Positions 44,935 through 54,801 are shown, numbered from the stretch's first letter. The stretch: 64,000 nt of DNA from an uncultured Capnocytophaga sp. (GCF_938029845.1 NZ_CALHGG010000027.1:1-64000), one strand, 5' to 3'. Made by a program: numbers and translations. Notes: generated by a model not told the origin, from the sequence alone.

Positions 44935-45471
44935 CTATACAGAAGAGGCAGGTGACGCACTTCTAGACTTAGTCATCTTGCCTAATTTGGCTTGTATCTT
45001 TTTCGTTTTTTCTTCAAGTAGCAGTCTTTCAAGCAATTCCTTTTGAGCAAGCCACTCCTCATAAGTTCCTTTGCGATAAGTTCTAGGCTTGGTTTCGTCT
45101 TGGGGAGTATCCATATTTCCAGAAGTATCCACTGCTTTAGTAGGAATTATTGCTGGCTTTTGAGGAGTATCCGCTATCTTTTTAGAAGTATCTACTGGTT
45201 TTTGAGAGGTCTCCACTGTTTTAGAAGAAGTAATTGTCTCATTCTGAGGTGTAACTATTTCCTCTTGAGGTATTTCTACAAACTCAACTGTAGGTGTCTC
45301 TGTCATGGGAGCGGCTTCCATAGGAGGCATTTCCTCCCAATCATCTAAGGAGATAAGCATCTTGATAGCGTTGAGTTGTTCTCGGATAGCAGGATAGACT
45401 GTTTTCTCTCCCTGCACTTGAGGGTTGCCATTGGCGATAGCCCAAAGGGCTTGAATGATTTGCTTTTTCAT
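44935..45471 (-). CDS. Protein of unknown function with Thr/Pro/Lys-rich repeats
   Basis: 178 residues from the ATG at 45469-45471 (MKKQIIQALWAIANGNPQVQ); 13 in-frame codons upstream are not needed. An N-terminal helical part (to about residue 45) is followed by a low-complexity region of repeated short units such as VDTSKKIADTPQKP and VDTSGNMDTPQ, then a basic helical tail (WLAQKELLERLLLEEKTKKI). There is no signal peptide or membrane helix. I recognise no family. The -7 box at 45595-45602 (TAATTTTG) would give a leader near 120 nt. Confidence 0.6.
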   Translation of the reverse strand: MKKQIIQALWAIANGNPQVQGEKTVYPAIREQLNAIKMLISLDDWEEMPPMEAAPMTETPTVEFVEIPQEEIVTPQNETITSSKTVETSQKPVDTSKKIADTPQKPAIIPTKAVDTSGNMDTPQDETKPRTYRKGTYEEWLAQKELLERLLLEEKTKKIQAKLGKMTKSRSASPASSV

Positions 45472-45790
45472 TTGTTTAGAATTATAGTTTAAGAAAGGAA
45501 GTAGTAACATTAGAAGGATTCAGCGCTATAACTGGGTTTTTCTATATCCTAAATCCTTAAATCTTTCATATCCCTACCCCCTATTTTTCAAACGCAAAAT
45601 TACAACATTTTAGTTATAAAATCAACAATTAAAACTAATAAAAAGAAGTTAATTAACATTATATAGTAGTTAACTATTAGTGGTTAGTTGTTAGGGTGCA
45701 AATTAACTGCTAATAGCTAAAACTAACCCCTGAAGTATTTGTCTTATATGATTATATTTCGTATTTTTGCCCTCTGAAAATATTCAGAAA
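45472..45790. other. 319-bp divergent intergenic region
   Basis: It lies between the divergent starts of the 178-residue protein and ccsBA. It contains a -7 box for each direction (45595-45602 minus, 45762-45769 plus) and a TTAGTGGTTAGTTGTTAG-type short repeat near 45676-45693. No coding sequence or RNA gene is seen. Confidence 0.55.
45738..45769 (+). promoter_or_regulatory. Promoter of ccsBA
   Basis: -33 TTTG (45738-45741), a 20-bp spacer and -7 TATTTTTG (45762-45769) match the consensus. The ATG at 45791 follows by 21 bp. This argues against the upstream TTG start at 45767. Confidence 0.7.
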
Positions 45791-48700
45791 ATGCTTAAAA
45801 AACTCACGCAATTCCTTATTTCTACACGCCTAATGGCAGTGCTTTTCTTAGCCTATGGGGCTGCTCTTGCCTTAGGTACTTTTGTGGAAACCTGGTATAA
45901 CACCGATACAGCCAAAATCTGGATCTACAATGCTTGGTGGTTTGAACTCATCATGGCGCTTTTTGTCATCAACTTTATTGGAAATATTGGCCGCTATCGC
46001 CTCTTGAAGCGCGAGAATTGGGCTGTTTTTGTCCTACATGCCTCATGGATATTTATCATCGTAGGGGCGGGCGTAACCCGCTACATCAGCGATGAGGGCA
46101 AGCTTGCCCTCCGTGAGGGGGAAGAAGCGGACTTCTATACCTCCGAGCTAACCTATATCACCGCTCAAGTAGATGGCACCTATGAGGGACAACCCTTGCG
46201 CAAAGCCAAACAAACGGAAGTACTCTTCTCCGAATTCACCTCCAATTCCTATAAGTGGGCTTCGGATTTCAAGGGAAAAGACTTCCGTATAGAATTGAAA
46301 CAATTCATTGCCAATGCTGAAGAATCCTTTGTGGAGGATGCCAATGGCGAAGACTATCTTAAGATAGTAGAAAGTTCAGGCGGAGAAGGGCATGAACACT
46401 ACCTCAAGGCAGGGAGTATCGAGAATTTCCATGGACTACCTATTACTCTAAACAATCCTACGAAAGGGGCTATCAATCTTCAGATTACCCCTGAGGGAAG
46501 CTATATCACCAGCCCCTATATGGGAAGTTATATGACCATGGGGGATCAAAAAATATTTGATGTAGTCAAAGACAGCATACAACCCCTCCAATACCGCTGC
46601 CTTTACAATATAGGAGGTATGCGATTCGTATTGCCTGAACCTCTAAAGAAAGGAAAGATGATCATGGCTCCTATCCCCAAAAACAAGCGAACTGCCTCCG
46701 ACCAAAGTGCTCTTATTATGACCATTACCGCAGCAGGAGAAACCAAAGAGGTAGAGGTACCTGGCAGACGCGATGTTATCAACCCTCCCACTTCCGTGGA
46801 AGTAGGCGGACTTACCTTCCATCTCAATTATGGTTCGGTGCGTATGCCCCTACCTTTCAAAGTAAAATTGGACGATTTTATTGCCGACAAATACCCTGGT
46901 ACGGAGCGTAGCTACTCCTCTTTTAAGAGTAAAGTTACTGTAACCTCCCCAGAGGAGACCTTCAAATACGACATCTACATGAACAACATCCTCAACTATA
47001 AGGGATACCGCTTCTTCCAAGCTAACTTCTTCCCCGATGAAAAAGGTAGTATCCTCTCCGTTAATCACGATTTTTGGGGCACCTTGCTCACTTATATTGG
47101 CTATACCCTACTCTATATAGGTCTTATTGCTAGCATGTTTTTCGGAAAGACACGCTTTGTCCAACTTAGCCAAAGACTCAAAAAGTTGTATAACAAGCGC
47201 CGAGGCGTCCTCACCCTCTTGGTACTGTTTTTCTCAGTAGGTGCTTATGCCCAACACGAGTCTTTTGAACTAACTCCCTCACAGATAGACTCCCTTATCA
47301 AAGCTACTACGGTGAAAAAGGAACATGCCGACCGCTTTGCCCACTTGGTGATCCAAGACGAAGACGGTCGTATGAAGCCTATCAATACCTTCGCCTCAGA
47401 ACTACTAAGAAAAGTAAGCAAGGCGGATACTTTCCGTGGTCTTGATGCCAATCAGGTATTCCTCTCCATGCTGCTCAATCGCCAACTATGGTACAATGTG
47501 GATTTTTTCTATATCAAAAAAGACAACGACAGTCTGCATAAGATCTTAGGCGTAGAAAAAGGCCTTAAGCGCGTACGTGCTTTGGACTTCTTGGATAAGG
47601 AATATAACAACAAACTCAATCCCTACCTAGTAGAGGCTTATTCTACCTCCAACCCCAACCAATTCCAAAAGGAGTTCAAGGAAGTAGATACTAAGATGCA
47701 CCTTTTGGAACGTGCCCTTTCAGGGAGTATTTTACGCATTTTCCCACTAAAGGATAATCCTAATAACAAATGGATTTCTCCAATGGATATGTATGAAAAT
47801 CCTAGCTATACTCAGGATACCTTGGAGGCTGGCTTTATCAAGCACTCCTTCCGCTGGTACCTCTCCTCGGTAAAGAGAGCCACAGAAACAGGTGATTACA
47901 GCGAAGCAGAAAAAATCCTAAGCCTACTTAAAGATAACCAACGGGCAGTAGGTAAGGCGGTAATTCCTTCAGAAAGACAAATCAATGCAGAGATACTTTA
48001 CAACAAGTATGATGTTTTCAAGAGTCTCTTTAGCTGGTATTTATACGTAGGAACACTCATGTTTATCGTGCTTATTGCTCGTATTTTCAAAGAGCGAAAG
48101 GCACTGCGTATCATCACTCAAGTATGTACAGGACTACTCTTTTTACTCTTTGCGCTACATACCGCAGGGCTTGCTTTCCGTTGGTATATCTCGGGTCATG
48201 CTCCGTGGAGTGATGCTTATGAGAGTATGATCTATGTGGCATGGGCTACTATGGGTATTGGGCTTTGCTTTGCACGTCGCTCCCCACTGAGCCTAGCCTC
48301 TACTGCCTTTGTGACCTCCATGATCCTGATGATTGCCCACTGGAACTGGCTTGACCCTTCCATAGGCAACTTACAACCTGTACTGAATAGCTACTGGCTG
48401 ATGCTCCACGTAGCGGTAATTGTAGGTAGTTACGGACCTTTTGCTTTGGGTATGATTCTGGGAGTAATCAATCTATTCCTCATTATTATAGCCAATAAAA
48501 AGAACCTAGAAAAGGTAAAGAGCGTAATGGAAGAACTTACCATTGTCAATGAGTTAGCACTTACCGTAGGACTTATCATGCTTACCATAGGAAACTTCTT
48601 AGGCGCCCAATGGGCTAATGAAAGCTGGGGTCGCTATTGGGGCTGGGATCCTAAGGAAACATGGGCTTTGGTGAGTATCATGGTATATGCCTTTGTGATC

Positions 48701-48934
48701 CATATGCGCATTGTTCCTCCTTTGCGTGGTATATGGGGGTTCAACTTTGCTAGCGTAGTGGCTTTTGCTAGCATCCTAATGACCTATTTTGGGGTTAATT
48801 TCTACCTCTCTGGCCTGCATAGTTACGCCAGCGGAGAAAAAGTGATTACTCCTAACTTTGTCTATTATGCAGCCATCTTTGTCATTGTTTTAGGTGTAGT
48901 GTCCTTCATAAGAAGAAAAAATCTAAAAGAGTAG
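45791..48934 (+). CDS. Cytochrome c biogenesis protein, ResB-CcsA fusion
   Basis: A 1047-residue membrane protein that combines both system II heme-export subunits (CcsB/ResB and CcsA/ResC) and ligates heme to apocytochrome c in the periplasm. The ResB part occupies the N-terminus: LTQFLISTRLMAVLFLAYGA, then two helices and a large periplasmic beta domain (to about residue 430). A further helix and a periplasmic helical segment of about 250 residues follow. The CcsA core at about 760-1047 contains the heme-handling WWD-type motif WGRYWGWDPKETWALVSI near 950. Start ATG at 45791. It is followed at 7 bp by a lipoprotein gene. No cytochrome c genes are adjacent. Confidence 0.93.
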   Translation: MLKKLTQFLISTRLMAVLFLAYGAALALGTFVETWYNTDTAKIWIYNAWWFELIMALFVINFIGNIGRYRLLKRENWAVFVLHASWIFIIVGAGVTRYISDEGKLALREGEEADFYTSELTYITAQVDGTYEGQPLRKAKQTEVLFSEFTSNSYKWASDFKGKDFRIELKQFIANAEESFVEDANGEDYLKIVESSGGEGHEHYLKAGSIENFHGLPITLNNPTKGAINLQITPEGSYITSPYMGSYMTMGDQKIFDVVKDSIQPLQYRCLYNIGGMRFVLPEPLKKGKMIMAPIPKNKRTASDQSALIMTITAAGETKEVEVPGRRDVINPPTSVEVGGLTFHLNYGSVRMPLPFKVKLDDFIADKYPGTERSYSSFKSKVTVTSPEETFKYDIYMNNILNYKGYRFFQANFFPDEKGSILSVNHDFWGTLLTYIGYTLLYIGLIASMFFGKTRFVQLSQRLKKLYNKRRGVLTLLVLFFSVGAYAQHESFELTPSQIDSLIKATTVKKEHADRFAHLVIQDEDGRMKPINTFASELLRKVSKADTFRGLDANQVFLSMLLNRQLWYNVDFFYIKKDNDSLHKILGVEKGLKRVRALDFLDKEYNNKLNPYLVEAYSTSNPNQFQKEFKEVDTKMHLLERALSGSILRIFPLKDNPNNKWISPMDMYENPSYTQDTLEAGFIKHSFRWYLSSVKRATETGDYSEAEKILSLLKDNQRAVGKAVIPSERQINAEILYNKYDVFKSLFSWYLYVGTLMFIVLIARIFKERKALRIITQVCTGLLFLLFALHTAGLAFRWYISGHAPWSDAYESMIYVAWATMGIGLCFARRSPLSLASTAFVTSMILMIAHWNWLDPSIGNLQPVLNSYWLMLHVAVIVGSYGPFALGMILGVINLFLIIIANKKNLEKVKSVMEELTIVNELALTVGLIMLTIGNFLGAQWANESWGRYWGWDPKETWALVSIMVYAFVIHMRIVPPLRGIWGFNFASVVAFASILMTYFGVNFYLSGLHSYASGEKVITPNFVYYAAIFVIVLGVVSFIRRKNLKE

Positions 48935-48941
48935 TTGCTCC

Positions 48942-50393
48942 ATGAAACCTATTCTCCTATTACCATTCTGCTTACTGCTCTTTGCCCACTGCGAGAAAAC
49001 GAATTCTGAAGCAACAACTTCTGCTGCTACAGATTATAGTCAAATGCAGATGAAACAGTATACCGAAAGCCAAGCAGCTATCCTTAATCCTGAACGAGGG
49101 TTCTATACGCATCGCGGCTTTTCGGCAAATAAGAACGAAACACTCTCGGCTGGTGATATCCAGAAATATCGTGAGGAAGGTATCTCACTTGTGTTCACTA
49201 TATACTATCTGAAGGAGTTCCGTAACAAACCTATATCTGAGGCTTTTCTTGAGCGAATCCGACACAATATGCAGGTGCTACGTGAAGGAGGGAATAAGGC
49301 TATTGTGCGCTTTGCTTATACTTCTTCCAGAGAAGAAAGACCTTGGGATGCCCCTTGGGAGATTACCCAAAGACATATAGCTCAACTCAAACCCATCCTC
49401 CAAGAATATGCAGACGTAATTTGCCTGATGGAGGCAGGTTTTGTAGGGGTATGGGGAGAATGGTACTATACGGATAATTATGTATACAAACCTAAAGAGG
49501 GAGCGTATGCTCCCAGAGCTCGTGTTCTTGTAGCTCTTTTGGATGCGCTCCCCTCTGATAGAATGATTGCTGTACGCACCCCTCAGGCCAAACTCCTTAC
49601 CCAAGGTATCACGCCAAAGGATACTCTCAGCCTTTCGACAGCCTTCAAGGGGACACCTCTGGCTCGTATTGCCGCCCATAATGACTGTTTTTTAGCTGAC
49701 GAAGATGATAGAGGTACCTTTGCTAATAACCTTGCTTATAGAAAGTATTGGGAGGCAGAAAGCAAATATACTGCGATGGGAGGAGAGACTTGTGCGCTTT
49801 CTTCCTTAGTGGCATGTAACCATGCTTTAGCTCAATTCTCTCAATATCATTGGTCTTACCTCAATCGGGACTATCACGAAGATGTTTTCAGACAATGGAA
49901 AGGAGAAAAATGCCTTAATGAAATTCAGAAACGATTGGGTTATCGTTTTTCCCTAGTCAAGGGTTACTTCTCCAAAACTCCCAAAATAGGAAGTCCCTAT
50001 CAGATAGAATTACAACTAAAAAATACAGGGTGGGCATCTCCTTTCAACCCTCGTAGCGTGGAGTTATTGTTCATATCTCAAGAGAATCCTGATGAAAAAT
50101 ACAAAATCACCTTAGCCGATGACCCTTGTTACTGGTTTGCAGGAAAAACAAGTATACTAAAGACTACTTTCTTGCTACCACATGGTATGAGCAAAGGGAA
50201 ATATACGATCTACCTAAACCTACCCGATCCGCGAGAGCCCCTTTCCAAAAGAAAAGAATATAGTATACAATTAGCAAATAAAGATATTTGGAACTCTCAA
50301 AAGGGATATAACAAGATACAAGAGGTAACACTCTCTGAAATAGGAGAAAATGACCTAAGAGGTATCCCCTCTTTAGAAAAATTCACAGAGTAA
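48942..50393 (+). CDS. DUF4874/DUF4832 domain lipoprotein (glycoside hydrolase-like)
   Basis: A 483-residue predicted lipoprotein with signal MKPILLLPFCLLLFAHC and a Cys acceptor. The N-terminal DUF4874 part starts ILNPERGFYTHRGFS near residue 46, with VFTIYYLKEFRN. A TIM-barrel-like region contains FAYTSSREERPWDAP and VICLMEAGFVGVWGEWYYTD near 160-180, whose Glu residues resemble glycosidase acids. The DUF4832 part follows (SQYHWSYLNRDYHEDVF near 302) with a C-terminal beta sandwich. These domain pairs are typical of surface proteins of Bacteroidota; the substrate is unknown. It is cotranscribed with ccsBA (7-bp gap), but a functional link is not obvious. Confidence 0.85.
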   Translation: MKPILLLPFCLLLFAHCEKTNSEATTSAATDYSQMQMKQYTESQAAILNPERGFYTHRGFSANKNETLSAGDIQKYREEGISLVFTIYYLKEFRNKPISEAFLERIRHNMQVLREGGNKAIVRFAYTSSREERPWDAPWEITQRHIAQLKPILQEYADVICLMEAGFVGVWGEWYYTDNYVYKPKEGAYAPRARVLVALLDALPSDRMIAVRTPQAKLLTQGITPKDTLSLSTAFKGTPLARIAAHNDCFLADEDDRGTFANNLAYRKYWEAESKYTAMGGETCALSSLVACNHALAQFSQYHWSYLNRDYHEDVFRQWKGEKCLNEIQKRLGYRFSLVKGYFSKTPKIGSPYQIELQLKNTGWASPFNPRSVELLFISQENPDEKYKITLADDPCYWFAGKTSILKTTFLLPHGMSKGKYTIYLNLPDPREPLSKRKEYSIQLANKDIWNSQKGYNKIQEVTLSEIGENDLRGIPSLEKFTE

Positions 50394-50543
50394 AAACAAT
50401 GCTATTTTATTTGGAATAAGGCGTTACTTACTGAAAAACACAGTCTTACAAGTCCTAGCCAATTTAGGAAATCTCTTCCCCTTAAAAGCAAGATTGGCTA
50501 TCAAAATTTCATTAAAAAACCATTATTTCTCCAATAAAAATTG

Positions 50544-50551
50544 TATTTTTG
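50544..50551 (+). promoter_or_regulatory. Candidate -7 box of carA
   Basis: TATTTTTG, 29 bp before the ATG at 50580. No clear -33 TTTG at the right distance. Confidence 0.5.
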
Positions 50552-50579
50552 CACCAATAACACAAGTGTGATTATTCTA

Positions 50580-51686
50580 ATGAAATATACACAAAAAAAA
50601 CCAGCAATTGTCCTCTTGGAGGACGGCACTGTTTTCTATGGGAAAGCTGTAGGAAAAGAAGGAAGTGCCTTTGGAGAAATCTGTTTTAATACAGGAATGA
50701 CTGGCTATCAAGAAATCTTTACCGACCCTTCCTACTTTGGGCAAATCATGGTAGCCGCTACCGTTCATATAGGTAATTACGGAGCTTTCTCCGAGGAAAA
50801 CGAATCCGATGGGGTGAAGATTGCAGGTCTGGTATGTCGCAACTTTAGTGAGTTCGGCTCCCGTCCTATCAGTGAGGAATCCTTGGGAGCTTTCCTTGAA
50901 AAATATGGTCTTTTTGTAGTAAGTGAAGTAGATACCCGTGCCTTAGTATCTTACATACGTGATCATGGGAGTATGAATGCGGTACTCTCCACTGAAGTGG
51001 ATAACATAGAAGGACTCAAAGCACAACTCAAGGCACAACCTTCCATGAAGGGCTTGGCGTTGGCTCCTGAGGTATCCACCAAGGAGGCTTATTTCGTAGG
51101 AGATGAAAACGCCCCTTATCGTGTGGCTGCCTTGGATTTGGGTATCAAACGCAATATATTGCGCAACTTAGCCGCTCGCGGTGCCTATATCAAGGTATTC
51201 CCGCATACAGCTACCTTTGAAGAGCTCAATGCTTTTGCCCCTGATGGCTTCTTCCTCTCCAATGGCCCTGGAGACCCTGAACCACTAACCGAGGCTATTA
51301 CGCTTACTCAACAGATTATTGAGAGTGGCAAACCTATATTTGGTATTTGCTTAGGTCACCAGCTTATCGCTCTCTCCCAAGGAGTGCCTACCTATAAGAT
51401 GCGCAATGGTCACAGAGGCATCAACCACCCTGTAAAGAACCTCCTTACTGGCAAGAGTGAGATTACCTCTCAGAATCATGGTTTTGCAGTAAATAAGGAA
51501 TTAGCAGAAAAGAACCCGAATATAGAAATCACCCACTTACATCTCAATGACGGCACCGTAGCGGGTATTCGCCTCAAGAATCGCCCCGTATTCAGCGTAC
51601 AATACCACCCTGAAGCCGCCCCAGGCCCTCATGATGCGAGCTATCTCTTTGATCAATTCATTGAGCTTATGAAAAATAACAAGTAA
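50580..51686 (+). CDS. carA: Carbamoyl phosphate synthase small (glutamine amidotransferase) subunit
   Basis: CarA hydrolyses glutamine and channels ammonia to CarB for carbamoyl phosphate, feeding pyrimidine and arginine synthesis. It has 368 residues from the ATG at 50580 (MKYTQKKPAIVLLEDGTVFY); 13 codons further upstream overlap the promoter. The N-terminal domain has GEICFNTGMTGYQEIFTDPS near 40-60. The class I amidotransferase domain has FLSNGPGDPEPL near 225, catalytic Cys257 in FGICLGHQL and the His/Glu pair in VQYHPEAAPGPHD near 341. Length is normal. carB is not adjacent, so the subunits are unlinked here. Confidence 0.96.
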   Translation: MKYTQKKPAIVLLEDGTVFYGKAVGKEGSAFGEICFNTGMTGYQEIFTDPSYFGQIMVAATVHIGNYGAFSEENESDGVKIAGLVCRNFSEFGSRPISEESLGAFLEKYGLFVVSEVDTRALVSYIRDHGSMNAVLSTEVDNIEGLKAQLKAQPSMKGLALAPEVSTKEAYFVGDENAPYRVAALDLGIKRNILRNLAARGAYIKVFPHTATFEELNAFAPDGFFLSNGPGDPEPLTEAITLTQQIIESGKPIFGICLGHQLIALSQGVPTYKMRNGHRGINHPVKNLLTGKSEITSQNHGFAVNKELAEKNPNIEITHLHLNDGTVAGIRLKNRPVFSVQYHPEAAPGPHDASYLFDQFIELMKNNK

Positions 51687-51703
51687 CACAATAACTAATA
51701 AAA

Positions 51704-51736
51704 CAACACGCCTTGTATAATCTACAAGGCGTGTTG
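51704..51736. terminator. Bidirectional terminator between carA and the unknown gene cluster
   Basis: CAACACGCCTTGTA and TACAAGGCGTGTTG form a perfect 14-bp stem with a 5-nt loop, flanked by A-rich and T-rich sequence, midway between convergent stop codons. Confidence 0.8.
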
Positions 51737-51741
51737 CTATT

Positions 51742-51984
51742 TTATACTTGTAACACCTGTCCATAAAACAGAGTTGATGAAAGGGTTTTCTTTGTCAACT
51801 TTTGATACTGATAGACAAATTCTTCAAAGGTAATCTCCTCTCCTGCTTTCAAGATATAGAGTATTTCCTTATCTGTATGGTCAAAAACAATCCTCAATTC
51901 CTTGTCCTCTAAAAGAAAGATATCCTCTTCATATCCTACTTTTTCATAGAAAACCAATCTGCTGATTATTTGATTTTTAAGCAC
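51742..51984 (-). CDS. Small protein of unknown function (80 residues)
   Basis: A GTG start at 51982-51984 and 80 residues (MLKNQIISRLVFYEKVGYEE and onward), acidic and beta-rich in look, without signal or membrane segment. Its first 19 bases overlap the end of the upstream 104-residue gene in another frame, consistent with translational coupling. No family recognised. The overlap and the terminator just beyond it support it as a real gene. Confidence 0.55.
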   Translation of the reverse strand: MLKNQIISRLVFYEKVGYEEDIFLLEDKELRIVFDHTDKEILYILKAGEEITFEEFVYQYQKLTKKTLSSTLFYGQVLQV

Positions 51985-52280
51985 ATATACCTTTTTTGTA
52001 AATTCTCTTGCTTAACTACACTACCCATTTCTGTAAAAATCTCTGTATCAGCAGTTATCTCTACCAAAGGAAGTCCTAACGCTTCCCTGTAACTGTTTTT
52101 TAAGACTGAAGTAAGGGAAACTGCTGTTCCTTTCTTACTTGGTGTAAGTTTCCCTTTAAGAAAATTCTTTCTTTTCCTCCACCAATATATAAGTCCCAAT
52201 AAAGGAAGAATAAGCCAAATATAGGCATATACAAACTGTAATACAACCGATATCCAAAAATCCTTCGTGAATCCCTCCAT
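51966..52280 (-). CDS. Small membrane protein of unknown function
   Basis: 104 residues with one transmembrane helix near 10-33 (VVLQFVYAYIWLILPLLGLI) followed by a strongly basic patch (WWRKRKNFLKGK), so the C-terminal domain should be cytoplasmic. The remainder carries no recognised motif. It lies 7 bp downstream of the DUF2625 gene and overlaps the next gene by 19 bp, forming a compact three-gene unit of unknown role. Confidence 0.6.
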   Translation of the reverse strand: MEGFTKDFWISVVLQFVYAYIWLILPLLGLIYWWRKRKNFLKGKLTPSKKGTAVSLTSVLKNSYREALGLPLVEITADTEIFTEMGSVVKQENLQKRYMCLKIK

Positions 52281-52287
52281 ACCTCTA

Positions 52288-52965
52288 TTATTTCTCCAAG
52301 AGTTGTCTTTGCATATCCATCGTAAGGCGATAGCTTTCCTCGATAGGAACTACCTTTCGACTGACAGCCTCTATCTGTTGTCCTTCTTTTGTCCAGAGGA
52401 AAGGAAAGAATGAAAACACTTGATTTCCATTGAGCTTAGCGACTTCTTCCTGCCAGCCTTCCCAATAGTAAGGTTCATAGAACAGATCTATATCCCCCTC
52501 CAGTGTCCAGCAGACAAATTCAGAATAGCCACAGTTCATAGGTTCCCAAGAAAGTGTATCAGGGGCTAAGTAGTATATCTGTCCTAGGTCATCTTGTCCG
52601 AAAGCACCTCCATTGATGGCGAAAAATCCTCCCAAGATATCATCCGCTACCAAGAGGAATGCAGGGGGCTGACCATAATCCTCAAAAGTTTTCCCCTTAT
52701 TCCACTGGAACATTCCTCTGTCCAATCTTTCACTGCCCGAACCTAAGAGACGTATCCAACCGCCATTTATAAGGATACCTCCTGTCTCATAGAGGATAGC
52801 TCCCATGGGCGAACGGGTAGTTATCTGTGCATTCAGCAGTTCTGTTTCTGCTCGCTTGGCATCACGGGGTAGTACTTCATAAGTATTGATAGCCTCTTGT
52901 AACCATTCCTGTATCAAGTCCCATGCGGGCTCTTCCTTATTAATCAGTTCTTCTAATGTTCTCAT
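52288..52965 (-). CDS. DUF2625 family protein
   Basis: A 225-residue protein matching the DUF2625 family, which is scattered through bacteria and includes predicted SMI1/KNR4-like immunity or housekeeping proteins. Characteristic blocks are MRTLEELINKEEPAWDLIQE at the start, TRSPMGAILYETGGILINGG near 51-70, WIRLLGSGS near 71, and LLVADDILGGFFAINGGAFG near 104-123. The regular pattern of Gly and aromatic residues fits an SMI1-like fold. Function unknown. It precedes two small unknown genes with close spacing. It lies beyond the atpA terminator, so it probably has its own promoter. Confidence 0.8.
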   Translation of the reverse strand: MRTLEELINKEEPAWDLIQEWLQEAINTYEVLPRDAKRAETELLNAQITTRSPMGAILYETGGILINGGWIRLLGSGSERLDRGMFQWNKGKTFEDYGQPPAFLLVADDILGGFFAINGGAFGQDDLGQIYYLAPDTLSWEPMNCGYSEFVCWTLEGDIDLFYEPYYWEGWQEEVAKLNGNQVFSFFPFLWTKEGQQIEAVSRKVVPIEESYRLTMDMQRQLLEK

Positions 52966-52988
52966 ATTTCTCTTTATTTAAAAAATAT

Positions 52989-53010
52989 TGCCCCACACAA
53001 GTGTAGGGCA
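52989..53010 (-). terminator. Terminator of atpA
   Basis: On the minus strand TGCCC-T-ACAC and GTGT-G-GGGCA form a 10-position stem with one mismatch and a 2-nt loop, followed by ATATTTTTTAAA. It lies 28 bp beyond the atpA stop. Confidence 0.6.
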
Positions 53011-53037
53011 GTATTATCAATAATATTAAATTAAAAA

Positions 53038-54621
53038 CTATTTCACGATATATTTTTTCGCTATCTCTTTGGCTACGCTTTCCAAAACAGAAGTAATCTC
53101 ATCATTGATCTTTCCTGCTTTAATTTCCAAAAGAGTATCCTCATGAGAAGCACGTAGGTTTTCCAAGTATTCTTTTTCAAACTCACGTACACTTTCCACT
53201 GGGATTTGGCGCAATAGGTTCTTAGAACCTACATAGATAATCGCTACTTGATCTTCTACCTTATAAGGGGTATTGGATGGTTGTTTAAGGATTTCCACAT
53301 TGCGCTTTCCTTTCTCAATCACGTTGCTGGTAGCTGCATCAAGGTCTGAACCGAACTTAGCAAAAGCTGCCAACTCACGGAACTGTGCTTGGTCAAGCTT
53401 GAGGGTACCTGCTACCTTCTTCATAGACTTGATCTGAGCGGAACCTCCTACACGAGATACAGAGATACCCACGTTGATCGCTGGACGTACCCCAGAGTTG
53501 AATAGGTCAGACTCAAGGAATATCTGTCCGTCGGTGATAGAAATCACGTTGGTTGGGATATAAGCGGAAACGTCCCCTGCTTGAGTTTCTATCACTGGAA
53601 GTGCGGTAAGAGAACCTCCACCCTTTACAAGGTGTTTGATAGAATCAGGAAGGTCATTCATATTGCGGGCTACATTGTCATCCTTAATCACCTTAGCGGC
53701 ACGTTCCAAAAGGCGAGAGTGCAAGTAGAACACGTCCCCAGGGTATGCCTCACGTCCAGGTGGGCGACGAAGCAAGAGAGATACCTCACGGTAAGCCATC
53801 GCTTGCTTAGAAAGGTCATCATAGATAATGAGTGCCGGGCGACCTGTATCACGGAAGTATTCCCCAATCGCTACCCCTGCAAAAGGTGCATATACCTGCA
53901 TAGGTGCTGGATCAGAAGCATTGGCTGCTACGATAGTGGTATAGGCGAGTGCTCCTGCATCTTCCAAGGTTTTGGCAATTCCTGCTACAGTAGAGGCTTT
54001 TTGACCAATGGCTACATAGATACAATATACAGGATTACCTGCATCGTAGAACTCTTTTTGGTTAAGGATGGTATCAATACATACCGTAGTTTTACCTGTT
54101 TGTCTGTCCCCGATCACAAGCTCACGCTGACCGCGTCCGATAGGAATCATAGCGTCAATAGCCTTGATTCCTGTTTGCAAAGGTTCATTTACGGGTTGGC
54201 GATAGATTACCCCTGGCGCCTTACGCTCGAAAGGCATTTCGTAAAGCTCACCTAAGATAGGGCCTTTACCGTCAATAGGTTCACCTAAGGTATTGATTAC
54301 ACGTCCTACGATTCCCTCCCCTACTTTGATAGAGGCAATGGTTTTAGTACGTTTTACTGTATCCCCTTCTTTTATTTGGGTAGAAGACCCAAGGAGTACC
54401 ACCCCCACATGATCTTCTTCAAGGTTAAGCACCATTCCTTCTTGTCCTGATTCGAAACGGACAAGCTCTCCATTTTCCACTTTGGAGAGACCGAAAATGC
54501 GAGCAATCCCATCTCCTACTTCTAATACCGTCCCTACCTCTTCTAAGGATACAGACGCATCGAAGTTTGCTAATTGTTTCTTAAGAATCGCTGAAACTTC
54601 AGCCGCCTTTATTTGTGCCAT
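53038..54621 (-). CDS. atpA: F1F0 ATP synthase subunit alpha
   Basis: The non-catalytic nucleotide-binding subunit of the F1 hexamer. The 527 residues are complete: N-terminal crown ([20 protein letters not shown]), Walker A GDRQTGKT at 171-178, Walker B region [20 protein letters not shown] near 266, and the alpha signature [19 protein letters not shown] near 370. The C-terminus ends AKKYIVK. It has its own -7 box TATCTTTG at 54698-54705 and its own terminator. Neither atpH nor atpG flanks it, which is odd because they normally surround atpA in the atpBEFHAG operon. Confidence 0.96.
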   Translation of the reverse strand: MAQIKAAEVSAILKKQLANFDASVSLEEVGTVLEVGDGIARIFGLSKVENGELVRFESGQEGMVLNLEEDHVGVVLLGSSTQIKEGDTVKRTKTIASIKVGEGIVGRVINTLGEPIDGKGPILGELYEMPFERKAPGVIYRQPVNEPLQTGIKAIDAMIPIGRGQRELVIGDRQTGKTTVCIDTILNQKEFYDAGNPVYCIYVAIGQKASTVAGIAKTLEDAGALAYTTIVAANASDPAPMQVYAPFAGVAIGEYFRDTGRPALIIYDDLSKQAMAYREVSLLLRRPPGREAYPGDVFYLHSRLLERAAKVIKDDNVARNMNDLPDSIKHLVKGGGSLTALPVIETQAGDVSAYIPTNVISITDGQIFLESDLFNSGVRPAINVGISVSRVGGSAQIKSMKKVAGTLKLDQAQFRELAAFAKFGSDLDAATSNVIEKGKRNVEILKQPSNTPYKVEDQVAIIYVGSKNLLRQIPVESVREFEKEYLENLRASHEDTLLEIKAGKINDEITSVLESVAKEIAKKYIVK

Positions 54622-54697
54622 TATTTTTATGTATGAATATATTCCTTTTTATCTTTTTATAAAAGCTACCTATTTGGTACTTCTATAAATTTTCGTG

Positions 54698-54705
54698 CAA
54701 AGATA
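54698..54705 (-). promoter_or_regulatory. Candidate -7 box of atpA
   Basis: TATCTTTG on the minus strand, about 77 bp from the ATG. No -33 TTTG at 19-23 bp was found. Confidence 0.4.
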
Positions 54706-54751
54706 CAAAAAAAATTCAAATCTACTAGCACGTAAATATCTTTTTTTAATG

Positions 54752-54801
54752 ACCAAGAACTAGTAACTAATGACTAGTGACTTGTCACTTATCATTTGTC
54801 A
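54752..54801. repeat. 7-bp degenerate tandem array downstream of the DUF2339 gene
   Basis: TAATGAC, TAGTGAC, TTGTCAC, TTATCAT and TTGTCAT run in succession up to the stop codon of the DUF2339 gene, with both orientations of the TGAC/GTCA core, so a weak hairpin is possible. Confidence 0.5.
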
